Assembly: GCA_944387905.1 (NCBI GenBank)
Contig: CALXGU010000012.1
Coordinates: 1-16,633 of the forward strand
Source of the DNA: an uncultured Clostridia bacterium
GTDB taxonomy: Bacteria; Bacillota; Clostridia; Oscillospirales; QAKW01
Direction of reading: 5' to 3'
Length of the DNA: 16,633 bases
Position numbers and translations under genes: made by a program. The notes under the pieces were generated by a model, which was not told the DNA's origin, did not search any database, and was given only the letters and a program-made list of their open reading frames with translations. Below are positions 7,755 through 16,300 of this stretch, piece by piece. Each line of letters starts with the position of its first letter. Positions within the stretch are counted from its first letter, which is position 1.

Positions 7755-7817
7755 AGAGTATTTCGCAGAAATAGATAAACTAAATTTATCTTAGGCGCGG
7801 AATACTCTGTTTTTTTA
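7755..7817. terminator. Nested hairpin terminator after the RluA-family gene
   Basis: An outer 12-bp stem (AGAGTATTTCGC, 7755-7766, with 7797-7808, one G-T pair) encloses a second perfect 7-bp stem (AGATAAA, 7773-7779, with 7785-7791). The outer stem is flanked by an A-run at 7749-7754 and a T-run at 7810-7816, so it can act on the plus-strand operon and is also symmetrical enough to work on the minus strand. Confidence 0.82.
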
Positions 7818-7838
7818 TTAAAAAATCAAAAATTTTTA

Positions 7839-7867
7839 TTGACAAATTAGTACAAAGTATTTATATT
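7839..7867 (+). promoter_or_regulatory. Promoter of the potABCD operon
   Basis: A consensus -35 TTGACA (7839-7844), 17-bp spacer and TATATT -10 (7862-7867) place the start near 7874. The leader of about 27 nt carries AAAGGA (7886-7891) ahead of the TTG start. I see no room for a riboswitch and no obvious operator dyad. Confidence 0.82.
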
Positions 7868-7900
7868 TAAGAATAGACTTTTAAGAAAGGATAATCGTAA

Positions 7901-8953
7901 TTGGACAAGGTTATTATTAGACTTCAGAATATTCATATAGAGTTTGATGATGAAACAATAATTGAAAACCTGGATCTGGATATTAAGGACAAAGAGTTTG
8001 TCACACTGCTCGGACCTTCCGGTTGCGGTAAAACGACTACTCTCAGAACAATAGCCGGGTTTGTCACGCCTGACAGGGGTGATATATTGTTTGACGGAGT
8101 GAGAATAAATGATCTTCCTCCGCATAAGCGTCAGGTTAATACGATTTTTCAGAAATACGCATTATTTCCGCATCTTAATGTTTACGATAATATAGCATTC
8201 GGCCTGCGCATAAATAAAAAACCCAAGGATGAAATAGATGAAAAAATCCACGAAATCCTTGAAATTGTCAATCTTAAAGGTTATCACAGACGCTCTGTGG
8301 ATTCTTTGTCCGGTGGCCAGCAGCAGCGTGTCGCAATAGCAAGGGCGCTTGTCAATAACCCGCGTGTATTGCTTCTTGACGAGCCGCTGGGTGCTCTTGA
8401 CCTTAAACTGCGAAAAGAAATGCAGATCGAACTCAAACGCATACAAAAACAAATGGGGATAACATTTGTTTATGTTACGCATGATCAGGAAGAGGCATTG
8501 ACAATGAGTGATACCGTGATAGTAATGAAAAACGGTCTTATTCAGCAAATAGGCAAGCCTAAGGATATTTATGATGAACCGGCTAATGCATTTGTAGCGG
8601 ACTTTATAGGCGAAAGCAATATTTTAGACGGTACAATGATACATGATTTTCTTGTGAATTTTGATGACGCGGAATTTGTATGTGTGGACAAGGGCTTCGG
8701 CGAAAATACTCCGGTAGATGTAGTTGTCCGACCGGAGGATATAGAAGTATGCGAGCCCGATAAAGGCGCAATCAACGCGGTGGTTAAAATTGTTACATTC
8801 AAAGGCGTACATTACGAAATGATAGCTCAAAGTAAAAATTTCAGCTGGAAAATCCATTCTACACAGTATAAGCCCGAGGGCTCACAAATCGGTTTAAATA
8901 TAATTCCTGAATATATACACATAATGAAAAAGGAGGCGGGAACCGCTAATTGA
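7901..8953 (+). CDS. potA: Spermidine/putrescine ABC transporter ATPase PotA
   Basis: The ATP-hydrolysing subunit of a polyamine importer, 350 residues. Walker A GPSGCGKT lies at 38-45, the Q-loop at Q84, signature LSGGQ at 136-140, Walker B VLLLDE at 156-161, the D-loop ALD at 165-167 and the switch His at H194 (VTHDQEEAL). The segment YDEPANAFVADFIGESNIL and the C-terminal part (about 235-345, with VVVRPEDIEV) match the PotA/MalK-type regulatory TOBE region. The TTG start at 7901 is supported by AAAGGA upstream and by the promoter position. The stop overlaps the potB start (TTGA). In family terms it energises the PotB/PotC channel. Unlike many clostridial pot loci, no cupin-type regulator gene precedes it; that comparison is from general knowledge. 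Confidence 0.96.
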   Translation: MDKVIIRLQNIHIEFDDETIIENLDLDIKDKEFVTLLGPSGCGKTTTLRTIAGFVTPDRGDILFDGVRINDLPPHKRQVNTIFQKYALFPHLNVYDNIAFGLRINKKPKDEIDEKIHEILEIVNLKGYHRRSVDSLSGGQQQRVAIARALVNNPRVLLLDEPLGALDLKLRKEMQIELKRIQKQMGITFVYVTHDQEEALTMSDTVIVMKNGLIQQIGKPKDIYDEPANAFVADFIGESNILDGTMIHDFLVNFDDAEFVCVDKGFGENTPVDVVVRPEDIEVCEPDKGAINAVVKIVTFKGVHYEMIAQSKNFSWKIHSTQYKPEGSQIGLNIIPEYIHIMKKEAGTAN

Positions 8954-9756
8954 AAAGCAGGGTGATTGCTGTACCGTATGTTATTTGGTCAGGCATTTTT
9001 ATAATAGTGCCGACACTATTTGTAGGGTATTTTGCATTTACTGACAGTAACGGTACTTTTACATTAGAAAATATTTCAAAAATTGGAAAATATGCAAATG
9101 TATTCGGCAGAAGTATTATTTATGCCGCTGTCGCTACAGTATTATGTCTGATTTTCGGGTATTTGCTGGCATATTTTATGGCTCACCTTAAAGAACATCA
9201 GAAATCTCTTTGTCTTGTTCTTTTAATGCTGCCCATGTGGATAAATCTTGTCCTGCGCACGCAGGCGCTTCAAAATATACTTATGGATAACGGAATAATA
9301 AATAAGCTGTTAGGATTTCTTAACATTCCGTCTGTAAAACTGCTTGACACCTCTTTTTCCGTTATTCTGGGGCTGATATATAACTACCTGCCATTTATGG
9401 TATTGCCTATATTCACGTCACTTGAAAAGCTGGATAACAAGGTAATCGAAGCCGCGCAGGATTTGGGCGCAAATTCTGTAAACGTATTTACTAAAATCAC
9501 ATTACCATTGTCAATGCCCGGCATTTATTCCGGAATCATAATGGTTTTTATACCATGTCTTTCTACATTTGTGATTTCGGAAAAACTGGGTGGCGGAAAA
9601 GTATATCTTATAGGCAACGTTATAAATGATATGTTTAATCAAAACTATAATTTCAACGTTGGCGCTGCTATCAGCCTGGTAATGATGCTAATAATGATAG
9701 TTACACTGGTAATATTCGGTTTCCTCGACGATGAAACGAAGGAGGGGATACTGTGA
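8950..9756 (+). CDS. potB: Spermidine/putrescine ABC transporter permease PotB
   Basis: A 268-residue inner permease subunit with about six membrane segments. The first runs over roughly residues 8-30 and the last over about 240-262. The cytoplasmic loop that contacts the ATPase, EAAQDLGANSVNVFTKITLP, lies at 167-186 and is fully conserved. Translation starts at TTG 8950, which overlaps the potA stop (TTGA) and is preceded by a strong AGGAGG-type site at about 8931-8937 lying inside potA. Its own stop overlaps the potC start in the same way. It forms half of the channel together with PotC. Confidence 0.95.
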   Translation: MKSRVIAVPYVIWSGIFIIVPTLFVGYFAFTDSNGTFTLENISKIGKYANVFGRSIIYAAVATVLCLIFGYLLAYFMAHLKEHQKSLCLVLLMLPMWINLVLRTQALQNILMDNGIINKLLGFLNIPSVKLLDTSFSVILGLIYNYLPFMVLPIFTSLEKLDNKVIEAAQDLGANSVNVFTKITLPLSMPGIYSGIIMVFIPCLSTFVISEKLGGGKVYLIGNVINDMFNQNYNFNVGAAISLVMMLIMIVTLVIFGFLDDETKEGIL

Positions 9757-10535
9757 GCAGAATTTTTTCGAAAATATATATTTTTCTGGTGTTTTTCTTT
9801 CTCTATGCACCTATTTTGCTTCTGATATTTTTTTCCTTCAATTCTTCCAACTCAAATGTGGCGTTCAACGGGTTTTCGCTCAGATGGTACGAAGAACTTT
9901 TTCATGATGAAGAAATATTGCGGGCGCTCCTGAATACATTGATTATAGCAACGCTTGCATCGGTGATTTCCACTATAATCGGGACGGCGGCAGCCATTGG
10001 TCTTTCAAACTTTAAAAAGTGGAAGAAAAAAGCGATAATGAATGTGACGTACATACCGGTGCTGAATCCTGATATCATCACAGGTATTTCGCTGTTGCTG
10101 CTGTTTGTGGCATTTAATATCCCGGGCGGATTTTTAACTGTATTGCTGGCGCATATAACATTTGACATCCCTTATGTTATTCTCGCTATAACACCAAGGC
10201 TCAGGCATGTAGATTCTCATCTGTATGAAGCAGCACAGGATTTGGGCGCTACACCTGTAAACGCGTTTTTTAAGGCGGTGTTCCCGCAACTTATACCCGG
10301 AATAATTTCGGCATTTTTAATGGCTTTTACATTATCTATCGATGATTTTGTCGTTACATTCTTTGTACGCGGAAACGCTTTTTCAACTTTATCTACCGTT
10401 ATTTATACAATAACTAAACGTAAAATCCCGCTCAGCATAAATGCTCTGTGCGCTATTATGCTGCTGTGCGTACTGGCAGTGCTTATTGCGGTTAATATTT
10501 TTGATAAAAGAAAATCAAGGGAGGAATTAAAATGA
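9753..10535 (+). CDS. potC: Spermidine/putrescine ABC transporter permease PotC
   Basis: The second permease subunit, 260 residues, with about six membrane segments beginning at residues 8-28. The ATPase-docking loop EAAQDLGATPVNAFFKAVFPQL lies at 159-180, and the typical PotC segment TLSIDDFVVTFFV follows. The start is GTG 9753, overlapping the potB stop (GTGA), with AAGGAGG at 9739-9745. The stop overlaps the potD ATG (ATGA). Length and layout are normal for the family. Confidence 0.95.
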   Translation: MSRIFSKIYIFLVFFFLYAPILLLIFFSFNSSNSNVAFNGFSLRWYEELFHDEEILRALLNTLIIATLASVISTIIGTAAAIGLSNFKKWKKKAIMNVTYIPVLNPDIITGISLLLLFVAFNIPGGFLTVLLAHITFDIPYVILAITPRLRHVDSHLYEAAQDLGATPVNAFFKAVFPQLIPGIISAFLMAFTLSIDDFVVTFFVRGNAFSTLSTVIYTITKRKIPLSINALCAIMLLCVLAVLIAVNIFDKRKSREELK

Positions 10536-11575
10536 AAAAATTAAGTGTATTGGTCATAATTGTTATGATGACAGTCATGTGCTTAAGCTCATGCAGTTCA
10601 TATCAGGCAAATGAAGTGGTTTACGTTTATAACTGGGGTGAATATATAGACAGCAGTGTAAACGATCTGTTTGAAGAAGAGACAGGTATAAAAGTCATAT
10701 ATGATGAATATGACAACAACGAATCAATGTATGCAACCCTTAAAAACGGTGCTGCCAAATATGACGTGATTTTCCCGTCAGATTATATGATATCTCGCCT
10801 TATAGAAGAAGATATGGTTGAACCTTTAAATTTTGACAATATACCTAATTATCAGTATATCATGGATAATTTCAAAGGTCTTGAATATGATCCCGATAAC
10901 AAGTATTCTGTACCTTATACTTGGGGAATAATAGGTCTGCTGTATAATAAGCAATATGTTACTGAAACCCCTACAAGCTGGTCTGCGCTTTGGGATGAAA
11001 GATACAGCGGAAAAACGCTGATGTATAATAATTCACGCGATGCTATTGGTTTGACTTTAATAAAAAATAACGAAGATGTAAACACTACAGATACAGCAGT
11101 GCTTGATACGGCTGCTCAGGAAGTTATAACACTCAAAAAAAATCTTCAGGCTTTTGTTTCCGATGAAATATTCAACCTTATGGAAAGCGGATCTGCTTAC
11201 ATGACACCAGCTTACGGCGGTGACGTTCTTACAATGATGGAGGAAAACAGTGACCTTGACTATGTGATACCGGAAGAAGGCACAAATATGTTTGTAGATG
11301 CCATGTGTGTTGTCAAAGGCTCTGAAAATAAAGAAGCAGCAGAAAAATATATAAATTTTTTGTGCAGACAGGATATTGCCGAACTCAATCGTGCGGAAAC
11401 ATGCTATTCAACACCCCAGCAGCAGGTTTATGAAAATCTTGATGATGAAACAAAAAATGAGCTGATTGCATATCCTACTGATGAAATACTTGAAAAATCA
11501 CAGGTTTATACTAATCTGCCGCAGGATACTCTCGATTATTATTCATCACTTTGGACTGATATTAAAAATTCATGA
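10532..11575 (+). CDS. potD: Polyamine-binding lipoprotein PotD
   Basis: The substrate-binding subunit, 347 residues. It has a lipoprotein signal: KK, a hydrophobic core and the lipobox LSSC with the lipidated Cys at 21, so the protein is tethered outside the membrane. The mature part opens with YVYNWGEYID (W35, Y38), the typical PotD start, and continues with FPSDYM (Y85) and PAYGGDV (Y228). F254 and D256 (MFVDAM) and Y292 occupy the expected pocket region. Compared from memory with E. coli PotD, two pocket Trp positions are Tyr and Phe here, so putrescine/spermidine preference is uncertain. The ATG overlaps the potC stop; GGGAGG (10519-10524) serves it. It is the last gene before the terminator. 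Confidence 0.95.
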   Translation: MKKLSVLVIIVMMTVMCLSSCSSYQANEVVYVYNWGEYIDSSVNDLFEEETGIKVIYDEYDNNESMYATLKNGAAKYDVIFPSDYMISRLIEEDMVEPLNFDNIPNYQYIMDNFKGLEYDPDNKYSVPYTWGIIGLLYNKQYVTETPTSWSALWDERYSGKTLMYNNSRDAIGLTLIKNNEDVNTTDTAVLDTAAQEVITLKKNLQAFVSDEIFNLMESGSAYMTPAYGGDVLTMMEENSDLDYVIPEEGTNMFVDAMCVVKGSENKEAAEKYINFLCRQDIAELNRAETCYSTPQQQVYENLDDETKNELIAYPTDEILEKSQVYTNLPQDTLDYYSSLWTDIKNS

Positions 11576-11577
11576 AC

Positions 11578-11612
11578 AAAAGCGCTTACAGTATATGGCT
11601 GTAAGCGCTTTT
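11578..11612. terminator. Bidirectional terminator between potD and comM
   Basis: A perfect 14-bp inverted repeat (AAAAGCGCTTACAG, 11578-11591, with 11599-11612) has a 7-nt loop. The ends supply an A-run and a T-run, so it can stop transcripts from both sides. It starts 2 nt after the potD stop and ends 1 nt before the comM stop, so it fills the convergent gap. Confidence 0.92.
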
Positions 11613-11613
11613 A

Positions 11614-13131
11614 TTACATATTGTTTCCGTATTTGTTCAGAGACCTATACTGAATCGCCTCAAGAATATGGAGTTTCGTTATCTGATCGGATTTTTCCAA
11701 GTCAGCAATCGTTCTGGCGATTTTCAGAACTTTGGTATAGCCGCGTCCTGTTATATTCAATCTGTCAAAACTGTTTTTTAGAGCATCCTTTGCATCTTCG
11801 GTCAAAATACAGTATTTTTTAATAAGCGAAGAGGTCAAATCAGAATTTTTATATATACCGGTTCCTTTGTAACGTTTATACTGAAGCCGTCTTGCTTCTA
11901 AGACGCATTGACGTATCTGTTCGGCGGATCTGTCAGAACTTATTTCTTTATAGGCGATTGCCGGTACGTCGATATGTATATCTATTCTGTCAAGCATCGG
12001 ACCTGAAATATGTGATATATATTTGTCTATCTGGTGCTGAGTGCATGTACATTTTCGTGTGGGATGTCCGAGATAACCGCATTTACATGGATTCATCGCA
12101 CAGACGAGCATAAAATTCGAAGGATAGGTGACAGAGCCTTTTGCGCGGGATACAGTTATTTTGCCATCTTCAAGCGGCGCACGCATGCAGTCTATTGATT
12201 TTGCGGAAAATTCGGGAAACTCATCAAGAAATAAAACGCCGCAGTGGGCAAGCGATATTTCTCCGGGTTTTGGATTTTGTCCGCCTCCGCATAATGCTAC
12301 GCTGCTTACTGTATGATGCGGAGATCTGAATGGACGCTGTGTTACAAGACCTCCGCCGTTAAGTTTGTTCGCAACTGAATATATCACGGTGCAATCTATC
12401 GCTTCTTTAAAAGACAGAGGAGGCAGGATAGTAGGCAGTCTTTTGGCAAGCATGCTTTTACCGCTACCGGGAGGACCGATCATCAGAATATTGTGGCCTC
12501 CCGCCGCCGCTATTTCTATTGCTCTTTTAGCGGCATACTGACCCATGACTTCACTGTAATCAACATCAAAATCACATGTTATACCCGCTTGAAATTCTTT
12601 GACTTTTATCGGTTCTATTTTCTGATTATCGCTCAGGTGGGCTAAAAGCTGCGATACGTTTTTTACTGGATAAATACTTATGCCGTCTATGTATTCAGCT
12701 TCAGCTCGGTTTTCCTCAGGTATAAATATTGAACTGACTCCCATATCACGAGCTTTTAGTATCATGGGCAGTACTCCAGTTATTTGCCGAACATCGCCCA
12801 TAAGTGACAGCTCACCTGCAAAAGCGCAGTCGTCGGTTTTTAAATTCATACTTTCCGATGCACTTAAAATGCCAAGCAGAATAGGCAAATCGAAAACAGA
12901 TCCTTCTTTGCGTATATTAGCCGGAGCAAGATTGACTGTAATGCGTTTCACCGGAAAAGTAAGACCTGTATTCTTATAGGCGCTTCTTACACGTTCTTTA
13001 GCTTCTCTGACAGCAGTATCCGGCATTCCTACAATATCGAATGCAGGCAAACCGCGTGACAGATCTGTTTCGACAAAAACCGGGAAAGAATCTATTCCGT
13101 TTATTCCAAATGACAAAATTCTGTTAACCAT
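11614..13131 (-). CDS. comM: YifB/ComM family AAA+ ATPase (Mg-chelatase-like)
   Basis: A 505-residue member of the YifB/ComM family. ComM from other bacteria is a hexameric helicase that promotes branch migration when transforming DNA is integrated. The N-terminal Lon/S5-like domain (about 1-170) contains GLPAFDIVGMPDTAVREAKERVR. The AAA+ core carries Walker A GPPGSGKS (219-226), the RPFRSPHHT motif (266-274), Walker B LFLDEF (300-305) and DRIDIHI with R382. A Cys set inside the core (C349, C351, C361, C363: NPCKCGY and CTC) fits the known zinc-binding insertion. A Mg-chelatase C-terminal helical domain ends it. The ATG at 13131 has only a weak ribosome site (GGA). It converges on potD and is divergent from nifJ. 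Whether this organism is naturally competent cannot be told. Confidence 0.95.
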   Translation of the reverse strand: MVNRILSFGINGIDSFPVFVETDLSRGLPAFDIVGMPDTAVREAKERVRSAYKNTGLTFPVKRITVNLAPANIRKEGSVFDLPILLGILSASESMNLKTDDCAFAGELSLMGDVRQITGVLPMILKARDMGVSSIFIPEENRAEAEYIDGISIYPVKNVSQLLAHLSDNQKIEPIKVKEFQAGITCDFDVDYSEVMGQYAAKRAIEIAAAGGHNILMIGPPGSGKSMLAKRLPTILPPLSFKEAIDCTVIYSVANKLNGGGLVTQRPFRSPHHTVSSVALCGGGQNPKPGEISLAHCGVLFLDEFPEFSAKSIDCMRAPLEDGKITVSRAKGSVTYPSNFMLVCAMNPCKCGYLGHPTRKCTCTQHQIDKYISHISGPMLDRIDIHIDVPAIAYKEISSDRSAEQIRQCVLEARRLQYKRYKGTGIYKNSDLTSSLIKKYCILTEDAKDALKNSFDRLNITGRGYTKVLKIARTIADLEKSDQITKLHILEAIQYRSLNKYGNNM

Positions 13132-13162
13132 GATAAAATCCGTTTCTACAATACTTTTCTAT

Positions 13163-13191
13163 ATTTTAAAACAATAATCAAAATTTTACAA
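13163..13191 (-). promoter_or_regulatory. Possible promoter of comM
   Basis: On the minus strand TTGTAA (13186-13191), a 17-bp spacer and TAAAAT (13163-13168) would start transcription near 13156, about 25 nt before the ATG. The surrounding DNA is extremely AT-rich, so chance matches are easy and the call is tentative. Confidence 0.4.
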
Positions 13192-13244
13192 TATAACACA
13201 AAAAATTTAATTAAAAATTATACTAAAATTATATTTTTTCCACT

Positions 13245-13272
13245 TTACATCGAGTAAGTAAGGTGTTAAAAT
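13245..13272 (+). promoter_or_regulatory. Promoter of nifJ
   Basis: TTTACA (13245-13250), a 16-bp spacer and TAAAAT (13267-13272) fit a sigma-A promoter with a start near 13279. The AT-rich leader of about 49 nt ends in a strong AAGGAGG (13312-13318). An imperfect dyad overlaps the -35 box (13243-13260). Confidence 0.6.
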
Positions 13273-13327
13273 ATATGATAGTGACTTTGAATATTTAATT
13301 TTTGATAATTTAAGGAGGAACAAATTC

Positions 13328-16300
13328 ATGGCAAGAAAAATGAAAACCATGGATGGTAACAATGCTGCTGCACATGTAGCATATGCGTTTACGGATGTTG
13401 CCGGTATTTATCCGATAACACCGTCTTCCGTAATGGCGGAAGTTACAGACAAATGGTCTGCCGAAGGACGAGTCAATGTATTCGGACAAAAGGTTAAAGT
13501 GGTAGAGCTTCAGTCTGAGGGCGGTGCTGCCGGTACCGTTCACGGTTCACTGGCTGCAGGTGCTCTTACTACTACTTATACAGCATCTCAGGGTTTGTTG
13601 TTGATGATCCCTAACATGTATAAAATAGCAGGTGAACAGCTCCCTGGAGTCATTCACTGTTCTGCCCGCGCTCTTGCGTCTCATGCTTTGTCTATATTCG
13701 GTGATCATTCAGACGTTATGGCTTGTCGCCAGACAGGGTTTGCAATGCTTTGTGCAGGTAATGTCCAGGAGGTAATGGATCTTGCCGCTGTTGCACATCT
13801 TTCTGCTATTAAGGGCAAAGTTCCTTTCCTTCATTTCTTTGACGGTTTCCGTACTTCCCATGAGTTACAAAAAATCGAAGTTTGGGATTACAAAGATCTT
13901 GCGGACATGCTTGACTTTAAAGCGGTTGAAGAGTTTAGAAAAAAGGCGCTCAATCCGGAACATCCTGTTTTGAGAGGTTCTGCTCAGAATCCTGATATTT
14001 TCTTCCAGGCACGTGAGAGCTGCAATAAGTATTACAATGCGCTGCCTGACGTTGTTGAAGAATATATGAATAAAATCAACGATAAGATAGGTACCGACTA
14101 TAAACTCTTTAATTACTACGGCGCACCAGATGCACAGCGCGTTATTGTAGCAATGGGCTCTGTATGTGATACTATTGAAGAGGTAGTCGACTATCTTAAT
14201 GCTCGCGGTGAGAAAGTGGGTCTTGTAAAAGTTCGTCTTTACAGACCGTTTTCTGTAAAGCATATGCTCAGCGTTCTTCCGGAGACTGTAAAATCAATTG
14301 CAGTTCTTGACAGAACAAAAGAGCCCGGTTCACTCGGTGAACCGCTGTTCCTTGATGTCGTTGCCGCTCTTGCAGGTACTAAATTTGCAAATGTAACTGT
14401 AGTAGGCGGAAGATACGGTTTGGGCTCAAAGGATACCACTCCCGGCAATATTTGCTCAGTTTATGCCAACCTTGCAAGTGATTCACCCAAACATGAATTT
14501 ACTATCGGCATCGTCGATGACGTTACAAATCTTTCTCTTGATGACGTTGAAGATCCGGATACGACTGCTCCGGGTACTGTTTCGTGTAAGTTCTGGGGAC
14601 TGGGTTCAGACGGTACGGTAGGTGCTAATAAAAACTCTATTAAGATAATAGGCGACCATACTGACAAATACGTTCAGGCTTATTTTGCCTATGACTCCAA
14701 AAAATCAGGCGGCGTTACCATATCTCATCTGAGATTTGGTGATAATCCGATAAAATCTACTTACTTTATCAAAAAAGCTGATTTTGTTGCCTGTCATAAT
14801 CCTTCATATGTCGGTAAGTATGATATGGTCACGGATGTCAAGAAAGGCGGTTCTTTCCTTCTTAACTGCCCATGGTCAGTTGAGGAGCTTGATAAGAGAC
14901 TTCCCAACGATATGAAAAAATATATTGCTCAAAATGATATAAACTTTTATATCATAGACGGTATTGACATTGCTGCAAAAATCGGCTTGGGCGGAAGAAT
15001 AAATACTATTCTTCAGGCTGCTTTCTTCAAAATTGCAAATATTATACCGGAGGCTGAAGCAGTACAGTATATGAAGGATGCCGCAACCTATTCATACAGC
15101 AAAAAAGGTCAGGCAATCGTCGATATGAACCATGCTGCTATCGAGGCGGGCGTTAAAGGCGCTGTAAAAGTAAATGTTCCGCAGGCCTGGAAAGATCTTG
15201 ATGTTGAAACTGTTAAAGAGACTGTTGAAACAGACAGAAAAGATCTTAAAGAATATGTCGAAAATATCCTTATACCGGTAAATAAGCAGGAAGGCGATAA
15301 ACTTCCCGTATCGGCATTCAATGATTATGTTGACGGTCATATGGTTCAGGGTGCCGCTGCATTTGAAAAGAGAGGCGTTGCCGTTAAGGTTCCGTCTTGG
15401 AATGTTGATAAATGCGTTCAGTGCAATAAGTGCTCTATTGTTTGTCCGCACGCAGTAATACGTCCGTTCGTGCTTAACTCCGCGGAGGTCGAGGCAGCTC
15501 CTGCAGGCTTTGAATCCAAAAAGATGCTTGGTAAAGGTCTTGACAAATATCAGTTTACAATCAGCATTTCTGCTCTTGACTGTACAGGCTGCGGAGTATG
15601 TATAACAGCATGTAAGACAAACGCAATAGAACTTATGCCGCTTGACAGTCAGATTGAAAAGCAGAAATATTTCAATTACTGTGTCAATAAAGTATCGGAT
15701 AAACAGGATGTGTTTGATTCTATTAAACTTGAAAGCGTAAAAGGCTCGCAGTTCAAACAGCCGCTTCTTGAATTCTCAGGCGCATGCGCGGGCTGCGGTG
15801 AGACACCTTACGCCAAACTTATGACTCAGCTTTTCGGAGACAGAGCATTTATCTCAAACGCAACAGGCTGTTCGTCAATCTGGGGCGGAAGCTCACCAGC
15901 AACTCCGTATACAGTAAATAAAAGAGGTTTTGGTCCTGCTTGGGCAAACTCACTGTTTGAGGATAACGCAGAGCACGGATACGGAATGTACCTCGGTTCT
16001 AAGCAGCTGCGTGATAAGGTTACAGATCTGATAGATCAGCTATATGCTAAAACAGATGATGCTGATTACAAATCAGCCGTTGATGCGTGGAAGCAGACAT
16101 ATAATGACAGTAAAGCAAACAGAGCGGATACGGACAATCTTATAGCAGCGCTTGAAAAAGTCAACTGCTGTGATGAGGGTAAAGCCCTTGCAGCAGAGAT
16201 CCTTATACATAAAGAATATATCGCTAAAAAATCTATCTGGATTTTAGGCGGTGACGGATGGGCATATGATATAGGCTTTGGCGGTCTTGATCATGTACTG

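Noticed and set aside
11892..12979. Several plus-strand open frames opposite comM
   Set aside because: All are antisense shadows of a strongly conserved AAA+ protein; none has a ribosome site or a known domain.
13132..13327. Rex-type redox operator between comM and nifJ
   Set aside because: TTGTG and TTACAA fragments occur, but no symmetrical TTGTGA-N-TCACAA dyad.
13865..15451. Minus-strand open frames opposite nifJ
   Set aside because: The plus-strand frame is an intact pyruvate:ferredoxin oxidoreductase with all cofactor ligands; the antisense frames are by-products.
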